Assembly: GCF_024679095.1 (NCBI RefSeq)
Contig: NW_026111620.1
Span: forward strand, 169,501-233,500
Source of the DNA: Eriocheir sinensis
Lineage: Eukaryota; Arthropoda; Malacostraca; Decapoda; Varunidae
Direction of reading: 5' to 3'
DNA: 64,000 bases
Position numbers and translations under genes: made by a program. Below are positions 35,301 to 47,475 of this stretch, in pieces (position 1 is the stretch's first letter; each line of letters begins with the position of its first letter). The notes beneath the pieces are model-generated. The model worked only from the letters and a program-made list of their open reading frames with translations, had not been told where the DNA came from and searched no databases.

Positions 35301-35770
35301 GGAAAGGAAATATATCACACAACATTACCTGGAAAGGAAACATATCACACAACATTACCTCGGAAGGAAACATATCACAAAACATTACCTGAAAAGGAAA
35401 CATATCACACAACATTACCTGGGAAGGAAACATATCACACAACATTACCTGGAAAGGAAACATATCACACAATATTACCTGGAAATTAAACATATCACAC
35501 AACATTACCTGGAAAGGAAACATATCACACAACATTACCTGGAAAGGAATCATATCACACAACATTATCTGGAAAGGAAACATATCACACAACATTACCT
35601 GGAAAGGAATCATATCACACAACATTATCTGGAAAGGAATCATATCACACAACATTACCTGGAAAGGAAACATATCACACAACATTACCTGGAAAGGAAA
35701 CATATCACACAACATTACCTATAAAGGAAACATATCACACAACATTACCTATTGAGGAAACATATCACAT

Positions 35771-35839
35771 GGCTTAAAACTACCAAGACCACCTATCAAC
35801 CACTATAAACATTACCTGCAAAAAAATAAAAAAAAAACC
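35771..35839 (+). mobile_element. Internally deleted tRNA-SINE remnant inside the satellite
   Basis: TGGCTTAAAACTACC, then AAGACCACCTATCAAC, then CACTATAAACATTACCTGC, then an A-rich tail. The pieces occur in the same order in the SINE at 55633-55956 but with the intervening SINE sequence missing. The satellite resumes with CCCTAGGGAGG. The matching position of the duplicated block near 8.7 kb, and the similar junction near 37.1 kb, lack it. Confidence 0.7.
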
Positions 35840-38496
35840 CTAGGGAGGAAACATATCACACGACATTAAATGGAAAGGAAACATATCACACAACATTATC
35901 TGGGAAGGAGAGATATCACACAACATTACCTGGAAAGGAAACATATCACACAACATTAAATGGAAAGGAAACATATAACACAACATTACCTGGAAAGGAA
36001 ACATATTACACAATATTACCTGGAAAGGAAACATATCACACAACATTACCTGGAAAGGAAACATGTCACACAATATTACCTGAAAAGGAAACATATCACA
36101 CAACATTACCTAGAAAGGAAACATATCACACAACATTACCTGGAAAGGAAACATATTACACAATATTACCTGGAAAGGAAACATATTACACAATATTACC
36201 TGGAAAGGAAACATATCACACAATATTACCTGGAAAGGAAACATATTACACAATATTACCTGGAAAGGAAACATATCACACAATATTACATGGAAAGGAA
36301 ACATATCACACAATATTACCTGGAAAGGAAACATCACACAACATTACCTGGAAAGGAAACATATCACACAACATTACCTGGAAAGGAAACATATCAGACA
36401 ACATTACCTGAAAAGGAAACATATCACACAACATTACCTGGGAAGGAAACATATCACAAAACATTACCTGAAAAGGAAACACATCACACAACATTACCTG
36501 GGAAGGAAACATATCACACAACATTACCTGGAAAGGAAACATATCACACAATATTACCTGGAAAGGAAACATATCACACAACATTACCTGGAAAGGAAAC
36601 ATACCACACAACATTACCTGGAAAGGAATCATATCACACAACATTACCTGGAAAGGAAATATATCACACAATATTATCTGGAAAGGAAACATCACACAAC
36701 GTTACCTGGAAAGGAAACATATCACACAACATTACCTGGAAAGGAAACATATCAGAGAACATTACCTGGGAAGGAAACATATCACAAAACATTACCAGAA
36801 AAGGAAACATATCACACAACATTACCTGGGCAGGAAACATATCACACAACATTACCTGGAAAGGAAACATATCACACAATATTACCTGGAAAGGAAACAT
36901 ATCACACAACATTACCTGGAAAGGAAACATATCACACAACATTACCTGGAAAGGAATCATATCACACAACATTACCTGGAAAGGAAACATATCACACAAC
37001 ATTACCTGGAAAGGAATCATATCACACAACATTACCTGGAAAGGAAACATATCACACAACATTACCTATAAAGGAAACATATCACACAACATTACCTAGG
37101 GAGGAAACATATCACACGACATTAAATGGAAAGGAAACATATCACACAACATTATCTGGGAAGGAGAGATATCACACAACATTACCTGGAAAGGAAACAT
37201 ATCACACAACATTAAATGGAAAGGAAACATATAACACAACATTACCTGGAAAGGAAACATATTACACAATATTACCTGGAAAGGAATCATATCACACAAC
37301 ATTACCTGGAAAGGAATCATATCACACAACATTACCTGGAAAGGAAATATATCACTCAACATTACCTGGGAAGGAAACATATCACACAACATTACCTGGA
37401 AAGGAAACATATCACACAATATTACCTGGAAAGGAAACATATCACACAACATTACCTGGAAAGGAAACATATCACACAATATTACCTGGAAAGGAAATAT
37501 ATCACACAATATTACCTGGAAAGGAAACATATCACACAATATTACCTGGAAAGGAAACATATCACACAACATTACCTGGAAAGGAAACATATTACACAAT
37601 ATTACCTGGAAAGGAAACATATCACACAACATTACCTGGAAAGGAAACATATCACACAACATTAACTGGAAAGGAAACATATTACACAACATTACCTGGA
37701 AAGGAAACATATCACACAACATTACCTGGAAAGGAAACATATTACACAACATTACCTGGAAAGGAAACATATCACACAACATTACCTGGAAAGGAAACAT
37801 ATCACATAACATTACCTGGAAAGGAAACATATCACACAACATTACCTGGAAAGGAAACATATTACACAACATTACCTGGAAAGGAAACATATCACACAAC
37901 ATTACCTGGAAAGGAAATATATCACACAACATTACCTGGAAAGGAAACATATCACACAACATTACCTGGAAAGGAAACATATCACACAACATTACCTGGA
38001 AAGGAAACATATTACACAACATTACCTGGAAAGGAAACATATCACACAACATTACCTGGAAAGGAATCATATCACACAACATTACCTGGAAAGGAAACAT
38101 ATCACACAACATTACCTGGAAAGGAATCATATCACACAACATTACCTGGAAAGGAAATATATCACACAACATTACCTGGAAAGGAAACATATCACACAAC
38201 ATTACCTGGGAAGGAAACATATCACAAAACATTACCTGAAAAGTAAACATATCACACAACATTACCAGGGAAGGAAACATATCACACAACATTACCTGGA
38301 AAGGAAATATATCACACAACATTACCTGGGAAGGAAACATATCACAAAACATTACCTGAAAAGGAAACATATCACACAACATTACCTCGGAAGGAAACAT
38401 ATCACAAAACATTACCTGGAAAGGAAACATATTACACAACATTACCTGGAAAGGAAACATATTACACAACATTACCTGGAAAGGAAACATATCACA

Positions 38497-38665
38497 CAAC
38501 GAGCCAATGCAAAGGAAACATATACACAACATTACCTGCGAAAGGGCAAACATATCAGACAACATTACCTGGAAGGAAGCCTATCACCATCAGGCCCCAC
38601 CGGGAAAAAATGCCTACCGGCGCTATAGGCCGCGACGTAAAAAAAAAAAAAAAAAAAAAAAAAAA
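38497..38665 (+). mobile_element. SINE 3' end and SINE fragments mixed with satellite monomers
   Basis: At 38585-38665 there is a clear SINE 3' end: CACCATCAGG, CCACCGGGAA, GCCTACCGGCGCTATAGGC and about 27 A. Just upstream, GAGCCAATGCAA (38501-38512) and CCTGCG followed by GGGC (about 38535-38547) match earlier SINE segments in the correct order, but satellite-like sequence lies between them. The SINE 5' half and tRNA head are absent. Confidence 0.8.
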
Positions 38666-41600
38666 TATCTGGAAAGGAAACATATCACACAACATTACCT
38701 GGAAAGGAAACATATTACACAACATTACCTGGAAAGGAAACATATTACACAACATTACCTGGAAAGGAAACATATCACACAACATTACCTGGAAATATAT
38801 CACACAACATTACCTGGAAAGGAAACATATCACAGAACATTACCTGGAAAGGAAACATATCACACAACATTACCTGGAAAGGAAACATATTACACAACAT
38901 TACCTGGAAAGGAAACATATCACACAACATTACCTGGAAAGGAATCATATCACACAACATTACCTGGAAAGGAAACATATCACACAACATTACCTGGAAA
39001 GGAATCATATCACACAACATTACCTGGAAAGGAAATATATCACACAACATTACCTGGAAAGGAAACATATCACACAACATTACCTGGGAAGGAAACATAT
39101 CACAAAACATTACCTGAAAAGGAAACATATCACACAACATTACCAGGGAAGGAAACATATCACACAACATTACCTTGAAAGGAAATATATCACACAACAT
39201 TACCTGGGAAGGAAACATATCACAAAACATTACCTGGAAAGGAAATATATCACACAACATTACCTGGAAAGGAAATAATATCACACAACATTACCTGGGA
39301 AGGAAACATATCACAAAACATTACCTGAAAAGTAAACATATCACATAACATTACCTGGGAAGGAAACATATCACACAACATTACCTGAAAAGGAAACATA
39401 TCACACAACATTACCTGGAAAGGAAACATATCACACAACATTACCTGGAAAGGAAACATATCACACAACATTACCTGGAAACATATCACACAACATTACC
39501 TGGAAAGGAAACATATTACACAACATTACCTGGAAAGGAAACATATCACACAACATTACCTGGAAAGGAAACATATCACACAACATTACCTGGAAAGGAA
39601 ACATATCACACAACATTACCTGGAAAGGAAACATATCACACAACATTACCTGGAAAGGAAATATATTACACAACATTACCTGGAAAGGAAACATATCACA
39701 CAACATTACCTGGAAAGGAAATATATCACACAACATTACCTGGAAAGGAAACATATCACACAACATTACCTGGAAAGGAAACATATCACACAACATTACC
39801 TGGAAAGGAAACATATTACACAACATTACCTTGAAAGGAAACATATCACACAACATTACCTGGAAAGGAATCATATCACACAACATTACCTGGAAAGGAA
39901 ACATATCACACAACATTACCTGGAAAGGAATCATATCACACAACATTACCTGGAAAGGAAATATATGACACAACATTACCTGGAAAGGAAACATAATTGT
40001 CACACAACATTACCTGGGAAGGAAACATATCACAAAACATTACCTGAAAAGTAAACATATCACACAACATTACCAGGGAAGGAAACATATCACACAACAT
40101 TACCTGGAAAGGAAATATATCACACAACATTACCTGGGAAGGAAACATATCACAAAACATTACCTGAAAAGGAAACATATCACACAACATTACCTCGGAA
40201 GGAAACATATCACAAAACATTACCTGGAAAGTAAACATATTACACAACATTACCTGGAAAGGAAACATATTACACAACATTACCTGGAAAGGAAACATAT
40301 CACACAACATTATCTGGAAAGGAAACATATCACACAACATTACCTGGAAAGGAAACATATTACACAACATTACCTGGAAAGGAAACATATCACACAACAT
40401 TACCTGGAAAGGAAACATATCACACAACATTACCTGGAAAGGAAACATATCACACAACATTACCTGGAAAGGAAACATATCACACAACATTACCTGGAAA
40501 GGAAACATATTACACAACATTACCTGGAAAGGAAACATATCACACAACATTACCTGGAAAGGAAATATATCACACAACATTACCTGGAAAGGAAACATAT
40601 CACACAACATTACCTGGAAAGGAAACATATTACACAACATTACCTGGAAATGAAACATATTACACAACATTACCTGGAAAGGAAACATATCACACAACAT
40701 AACCTGGAAAGGAATCATATCACACAACATTACCTGGAAAGGAAACATATCACACAACATTACCTGGAAAGGAATCATATCACACAACATTACCTGGAAA
40801 GGAAATATATCACACAACATTACCTGGAAAGGAAACATATCACACAACATTACCTGAAAAGGAAACATATCACAAAACATTACCTGAAAAGTAAACATAT
40901 CACACAACATTACCAGGGAAGGAAACATATCACACAACATTACCTGGAAGGAAATATATCACACAACATTACCTGGGAAGGAAACATATCACAAAACATT
41001 ACCTGGAAAGGAAATATATCACACAACATTACCTGGAAAGGAAATATATCACACAACATTACCTGGGAAGGAAACATATCACAAAACATTACCTGAAAAG
41101 CAAACATATCACACAACATTACCTGGGAAGGAAACATATCACACAACATTACCTGATAAGGAAACATATCACACAACATTACCTGGAAAGGAAACATATC
41201 ACACAACATTACCTGGAAAGGAAATATATCACACAACATTACCTGAAAAGGAAACATATCACACAACATTACCTGGGAAGGAAACATTTCACACAACATT
41301 ACCTGAAAAGGAAACATATCACACAACATTACCTGGAAAGGAAACATATCACACAACATTACCTGGAAAGGAAACATATCACACAACATTACCTGAAAAG
41401 GAAACATATCACACAACATTACCTGAAAAGGAAACATATCACACAACATTACCTGGAAAGGAAACATATTACACAATATTACCTGGAAAGGAAACTTACC
41501 ACACGCAATCACTGTGAATCATATCATATCACACGGCATCACATACATCGACACACAGTACCCTCCCCCCGCCACACACACGCACACTCACTCACTCACA

Positions 41601-42291
<691 letters not shown>

Positions 42292-42355
42292 TTACTCCAT
42301 CGCTGCCACGTCCCTCTCGCTTACGTCGTCAAAGTCATCCTCGCCTTCACCCTCC

Positions 42356-42760
42356 TTACTCAACAGGACCAGGGTGGCGGGCGGCCGGGTACGGAGGGGC
42401 GGCAACAGCGCCCACCCCGAACTGCCCCACCACCACCTCCACCACCTCTTCCCGGTCCATCTCCACCCGGTCCACCTCCTCAAAGCCATCCTCTTCTTCA
42501 ATCTCCTCGGCAGGCGGCTCGGGAGGGGCGGCAAGGTCCCCCACCCCGAACTGCCCCTCCTCCACCGCCTCCATCACCTCCCTCTGATCCATGTCCTCAA
42601 ACTCATCCTCGTCTTCACCCTCCATCTCACCCCGAGGGTGGTGGACGGGCGGGACAGGAGGGGGGACTAGAGCCCCCACCCTGAACTGCCAATCCACTGC
42701 CTCCACCACCACCACCACCTCCCTCAGTTCCACTTCTTCAAAGTCATCCTCTTCAAACAC
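42356..42760 (-). repeat. Acidic C-terminal repeats of the membrane protein gene
   Basis: This part encodes about three repeats of some 40 residues. Each starts with a Glu/Asp cluster around a Phe (DDFEEV, DEFEDM, DGFEEV), then a REVV/REVM stretch, then a QFGVG or QFRVG motif and a Pro-rich segment. A fourth, shorter piece (EDDFDDVSERDV) lies beyond the stop, in another frame, at 42292-42355. GC content is much higher than in the flanks. Confidence 0.65.
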
Positions 42761-44895
42761 AGGGTCAAGATCAAGACCAGGGTCATCGTCAGGGTTGTCA
42801 TCATCAGATTTGTCATCATCAGGGTTGTCATCGTAAGGGTTCTCATCGTCAGGGGCGCTGGCTCCCGAAATGAAGCTCGCCAGGGTAGCGAGCAGCAGCC
42901 CTTGCAGGACCCACCACCAGTAGGCGAGGTGTGCAGGACGTCGGAGGGTCCCAGGTCCAGTCCGTGCAGCAAGGGCTGTGCCTGCAGGTCGTATAGCACG
43001 TGGAGCGCACCTCGCGCGAGGTCGTCACTATAGGTGACGTGAGCGGCGAGCCACACCCTACGCAAGGAATCATGTCCGTGCGTCAGGAGGAGGACGAGCA
43101 CGGAGCACAGCGCGGCAATGCCCCGCAGGAGGTCACTCTGGTCCTGCTGATGGTAGGCGTAGGCCAGGGTGACCACGTGGCCGGCCAGCAGCAGGAGCAG
43201 CAGCAGGCCGGCCACACACTTGTACGGGCGGCGCATAATAGCCTTGCGTAGGCGTTGGCAGGGCGTTGATAAACGCGACATTGTGCCTTCCATCGCTCCG
43301 TGTTTGGAGTTACTGTACCTCTGCTGACACTCTTCACTTTCAGTGTCAAGATCACTGTCAGGGTCATCGTCAAGGTTGTCGTCGTCAGGGTTGTTATCGT
43401 CAGGGCTGTCATCGTCGGGGCTGTAGTAATCAGGGGCGCTGGGTCCCGAGATGAAGCTCGCCAGGGTAGCGAGCAGCAGCCCCTGCAGGACCCACCACCA
43501 GTAGCCGAGGGTGTGCAGGGCGTCGGTGGGTCCCAGGCCCAGGGCGTGCAGCAGGGGCTGTGCCTGCAGGTCGTATTGCACAGCGAGGGCCTCTCGCACG
43601 AGGTCGTCACTATAGGTGACGTGAACGGCGAGCCATGCCCACCGCATTAAGGAACTCCCGGATGGCCGGAGGAGGGTGACGGATGGCACGATGAGCACGG
43701 AGCATAGCGCGGCAATGCCCCGCAGGAGGTCACTCTGGCCTTGCTGATGGTAGGCGTAGGCCAGGGTGGCCACGTGGCCGGCCAGCAGCAGGAGCAGCAG
43801 CAGGCCGGCCACACACTTGTACGGGCGGCGCATAATAGCCTTGCATAGGCGTTGGCAGGGCGTTGGTAAACGCGACATTGTGCCTTCCATCGCTCCGTGT
43901 TTGTTGTTATTGTGTGTCTCAAGGAACACTTCACTTTGTGAGTTATCTTCGAGAGGTAATTCAACCGTTACGTGCATGTTGCTGTTAATGCACCTTTGCT
44001 GTCCATCCTCCACCGCCACCACCACCTCCCTCAGTTCCACTTCAAAGTCACCCACAGGGTGAGGATCACTGTCAGGGTCAGCGCCAGGGTTGTCATCGTC
44101 AGGGTTGTCATCATCAGGGTTGTCTTTGTCCGGGGTGCTGGGTCCCGAGATGAAGCTCGCCAGGGTAGCGAGCAGCAGCCCTTGCAGGACCCACCACCAG
44201 TAGGTGAGAGTGTGCAGGGCGTCTGGGGGTCCCAGGCCCAGTCCGTGCAGCAGGGGCTGTGCCTGCAGGTTGTTTAGCACGCGGAGGGCGCCTCGCGCGA
44301 GATCGTCACTATAGGTGACGTGAACGGCGAGCCACGCCCTACGCAGGGAATCATGTCCGTGCGTCAGGAGGAGGACGAGCACGGAGCACAGCGCGGCAAT
44401 GCCCCGCAGGAGGTCACTCTGGTCCTGCTGATGGTAGGCGTAGGCCAGGGTGACCACGTGGCCGGCCAACAGCAGGAGCAGCAGCAGGCTGGCCACACAC
44501 TTGTACGGGCGGCGCACAATAGCCTTGCGTAGGCATTGCCAGGGGGTCGATAAACGCGACATTGTGCCTTCCATCGCTCCGTGTTTGTTGTTATTGTGTG
44601 TCTGAAGGAACACTTCACCTTGTGAGTTATCATCGAGGGGTAATTCAACCCGCACGTCCATGTTGCTTTTATTGTATTTCTCAATGCTTGTTTGAGTTCG
44701 TGAGTTCTCTTCGAGTGGTATGTCCAACACTACGTGCATGGTGCTTTGATTGTGTTTTTGAGTGTTCGTCCGAGTTTGTGAGTTTTCTTGGAAGGGTAAT
44801 TCCACCCTTACTTCCATGCAGCTTTGCTTTTGTTTTTGAATGTTTGCTTGTTTTTGTGGGTTAGCTGCGTGAGGCAATCCAAGCTTTATGTCCAT
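42356..44895 (-). CDS. Three-module multi-pass membrane protein with acidic repeats, frameshifted
   Basis: I do not recognise the family. From ATG at 44895 the frame is open for 723 codons to 42724. Residues 1-107 hold four repeats of about 26 residues, each beginning Met plus a short beta-like stretch ending LP. Three modules follow (from residues 108, 337 and 535). Each has a basic RRPYKC motif, a first hydrophobic helix (LLLLLLLAGHV), a second (LLRGIAALCSVL), a conserved HVTYSDDL loop, a third helix (YWWWVLQGLLLATLASFISG) and an Asp-Pro-rich tail. In module 3 a single base is missing near 42925, so the written frame turns to non-homologous sequence. The other frame continues the third helix, acidic tail and repeated acidic, Pro-containing segments to a stop at 42356; another acidic segment then follows in the original frame to 42292. 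In-frame length differences between modules suggest past selection on the protein. No intron is needed. It could be a real gene with an assembly error, a young pseudogene or a retrocopy. Predicted location: membrane, with about nine segments. Confidence 0.6.
42761..43293 (-). repeat. Module 3 of the membrane protein gene, carrying a 1-bp deletion
   Basis: It is nearly identical to module 1 through the second helix and the HVTYSDDLARGAL segment. Aligning plus-strand TAGGCGAGGTGTGCAG (from 42921) with TAGGTGAGAGTGTGCAG of module 1 shows one missing base. The Trp-rich third helix and Asp-rich tail are intact in the shifted frame. Its anchor is at 42911, 581 bp from that of module 2. Confidence 0.75.
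43312..43887 (-). repeat. Module 2 of the membrane protein gene
   Basis: It encodes residues 337 to about 528. It is the most diverged copy: relative to module 1 there are five extra residues after the second helix (in frame) and a longer Asp-rich tail (about 488-522). It is preceded by a fifth copy of the N-terminal short repeat (MHVTVELPLED, residues 307-317). Its anchor is at 43492, 699 bp from that of module 1. Confidence 0.75.
43995..44574 (-). repeat. Module 1 of the membrane protein gene
   Basis: It encodes residues 108 to about 300. Helices are at about 133-154, 161-178 and 232-252, with the Asp-rich tail at 254-277 and an ELREVVVAVED segment at 287-297 that recurs in the C-terminal region of the gene. 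The CCACCACCAG anchor (complement of the Trp-rich helix) is at 44191. Confidence 0.75.
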
Positions 44896-45099
44896 TGAGC
44901 CTTCTGAAGGTTATCTTGGCTCGGGGGCCAGCAACGGGATTTTGATTTCTTGAGATGGGGTATCTTTTTCCTTTGCTTACCCTATACAGGGTTGAGATTT
45001 ACCTCATCACCTCGGTTTGAGATATGCCGTTTTAGGAGCTCAGGTTGACATTGCATGGGGCGAAATCTAGAGCTAGTTACACCTTTTGTAGGGAAGATC
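44896..45099 (-). promoter_or_regulatory. Probable 5' leader or proximal promoter of the membrane protein gene
   Basis: The sequence between the CCAAT repeats and the ATG. The minus strand contains a weak TATA-like CTGTATAGGG at about 44980-44990, directly followed by a GTAAGC donor-like site, and CCTTCAG just upstream of the ATG that could act as an acceptor. A short 5' intron is possible but unproven. Confidence 0.3.
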
Positions 45100-45218
45100 G
45101 CTACGGAAGCTGATTGGCTGGATGGAGGGAGTGTCTGGTTAGCTACGGGAGCTGATTGGCTGGATGGAGGGAGTGTCTGGTTAGCTACGGGAGCTGATTG
45201 GCTGGATGGAAGGAAGTC
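45100..45218 (-). promoter_or_regulatory. 42-bp tandem repeat, three copies, each with a CCAAT box
   Basis: Units start at 45100, 45142 and 45184 (GCTACGGRAGCTGATTGGCT on the plus strand). On the minus strand each unit reads AGCCAATCAG, a good match to the NF-Y site, at about 45110-45119, 45152-45161 and 45194-45203. They lie about 215-310 bp upstream of the ATG at 44895, in the orientation and distance range usual for CCAAT boxes. The role is inferred. Confidence 0.55.
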
Positions 45219-45644
45219 TTATTCTTAAAGGTATCGGCGCCTCGGTTCGCCTGTTTGAAAAGCCTCTCAAAAGTGGCTGTGGTTCTCATGGACTGTTTTG
45301 TGATGCTGGTGATAGTTGCACACGCCTTCAGCACCCCGAATGGTAAAATCACCCATGACAAACAGGTTAATCTTCTCTGTGGCCTTGGGAAACAGTCATA
45401 ACGGGAGTCCGATTCGTTTGAAAATATGGGCCTTAGGAGTAAGAAGTTGGCATTTTCTCGCTTCAGTAATTGTTGAATCCCACTGTCTTAAAACGTTATG
45501 CGCAAGGAAGGTAAAGAAGAGGTAGAGTCATGCGCGGCGGGAGGAAATCACTCGTTGGCAACTCTTTAGCCTAGCCAGGCTTGGCCACGCCCCCTTGTTG
45601 CAGGCTCCGTGGCGAGTGCATAGAACACTGCTTCTCTTCTCTCT

Positions 45645-45648
<4 letters not shown>

Positions 45649-45685
<37 letters not shown>
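45649..45685. repeat. (CT)n microsatellite
   Basis: About 18 CT copies ending in CAGGTT, preceded by impure CT-rich sequence from 45628. Confidence 0.95.
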
Positions 45686-45687
<2 letters not shown>

Positions 45688-45901
45688 GTTCACTAAAATC
45701 ACCGGTAATTTATGTATAAAGATACAATTTATGTTCACGTTTTAGCGTTAAACAATAATTTCGGAGAGTTACCTATCGAATAAGTAAGTTTTTTTTTAAC
45801 TCCAGTTGCTCTCTTTTTGCGGTGACTAAACTATCTTTTAACTTTTTGCTATCGAGTGTCCCCTAGTTTATTTCATTGATATAACATGACCCAGCTATGC
45901 C

Positions 45902-45955
<54 letters not shown>
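45902..45955. repeat. (AAT)n microsatellite, 18 copies
   Basis: Uninterrupted AAT triplets. Confidence 0.97.
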
Positions 45956-45956
<1 letters not shown>

Positions 45957-47238
45957 GTGTGGGGTGCTCAATATCATTGCAACCTTCAATTAAAATCACC
46001 TTGTCGCTATATGACCATGATATGATTGACGCTTTATTCAGCAAACATATCCAGCTTATAGTACAGTGGATGGATCTGTACCCAGTCATGGTAGCTGTAT
46101 GTTTTGATTAATAATATTAATACTCACTCTATGTGTTCCTCATAAGAAATGAAGTTCTTAATGGTGCGCTGCAGTCCTGGCAGGTTTAGTGTTGGGCAGG
46201 AGTGTGGTAATACTGATAGTTTTATGGTTTCATATGTTGTATGAAAATGAAAACACGCAGCACTAAAATGCATTGAGCAGATCATGTGGGTTTTCTTTAT
46301 GTCATTGTATTTATTTAGGTCTTTCCTTTTTGCGCTTCTATCCATTTTTTCTTAGTTTTTGGTCTTTGGAAATGAATGAAAGCTTATATATTTCTTCTTG
46401 TTTTTCCATCTGAATACACAGGTAGCTACAGCACACGACACCATGCCAAAAAAATGAGGAAAAAAACACCAAACAAGTGCGATAAAACGTCGTGCCAAGG
46501 AAGTTGCCGTCGTGCTGCAACAAGGGGGCGGGGCTTAAGGCTTGATGAAGGGCCGGAGCCCCGGCCGGAGCATAATCGTGACGCCAGCCAATCACCGTCC
46601 ACGATGGGTTCTCATTAACATTTCTATTTCTATTTTTTATTCAATAACAATTGCTTAATACGATAAATAACAAAAAATCGTCATCTTATTTTATTTTATT
46701 TTAATAGTTTATAACATTAAAAGCATCCAAGAGCTCCTAATAAAAAAGCTCATTTCGAATTTTGGTTCTCCACGTTCTATGCGAGTGACATTACCTCTTC
46801 TTTACCTTCCTTGATTATGCGAAACAAATCAATAAGATTAATAACAGGTGGAGGAGATTAATAGAAAAGGTAGGGGGGAAATTGGAGATGTACTAAACGC
46901 CATCTAAAGTCGATAGAGTGCTGCATAAATCATTCCCTATATAGGAGATGCATGATTACAGATACATCATGAGAGTCAACCACTGATTCCCGGTGCCAGA
47001 CAGCATAGCGTACACTTTCCCGGTTTGCATTGCGTACTAAATACCCTGACATGAAAATGAGTATAAATTCTGAGACACTTTGCAAGTTTAATATGGAATG
47101 AGAATATACGTTACGGATAAACAATCTCCGTGGCTCAAGATCTTATCAGACAATGATTCGGACAGGACTAGGCCGCCACAGAGCTATTGAGTAAGGACTA
47201 ATTTATCTGTTCATTCTATCTCTGTCTTCCGCACACCG

Positions 47239-47475
47239 AGGTCGGTATTATAAGACACTTTCGCTACTCACATCAGCGATTTCTAGAGGCCAAAAAGGGG
47301 GTCTGTCGGGTCCTAATGAGTGTTTCCTCAGGTTCACGGTATAGGAGAAGGGTCAGTCTACCACCAGGGTCATAAAACTACTCCTGGAAATGCCCACAAC
47401 TCCTACGAAAGCCTTGTCAAATGTGTGTTCTTGGGCGGCGAAATGTCTTATGATACGACCCCAAGTCTCTAAACA
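47239..47475 (+). repeat. Dispersed repeat family 1, copy 1
   Basis: It matches 52931-53160 in the same orientation over more than 200 bp. Shared blocks include GGCCAAAAAGG, CTAATGAGTGTT, AGGTTCACGGTA, CTACCACCAGGGT, ATAAAA, GTTCTTGGGCG and GAAATGT. Neither copy is coding. It is probably an interspersed repeat of unknown class; its true ends are not determined. Confidence 0.8.

Larger units (their letters stand above)
32391..41490. repeat. Right satellite domain, related to the left variant-rich domain
   Basis: The variants typical of 2.8-11 kb reappear: CATCACACAACGTT monomers (near 32390, 32450, 33285, 34960, 35285 and 36690), ACACAATATT endings, GGAATCATATC and AAATGGAAAGG. A long stretch copies the variant order of 7.4-9.6 kb. 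A diverged patch at 33300-33470 has many substitutions. The last monomers decay at 41480-41600 into sequence with scattered CATATCACAC remnants. Confidence 0.75.
45226..47238. other. Intergenic; two microsatellites and no recognised gene
   Basis: It contains a (TC)n tract at 45649-45685 followed by CAGGTT (acceptor-like on the plus strand) and an (AAT)n tract at 45902-45955. Open frames up to about 85 codons show no recognisable domain, repeat homology or codon pattern. A further CCAATCA is at about 46587. Confidence 0.6.

Noticed and set aside
43083..43610. Frames antisense or shifted relative to the membrane protein modules
   Set aside because: They are shadows of the GC-rich repeated coding sequence; Cys/Trp/Ser-rich products without their own features.
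45284..45450. Possible third member of dispersed repeat family 1 (GTTTGAAAATATGGGCC)
   Set aside because: The resemblance to 53140-53155 is limited to about 17 bases; not enough to assign.
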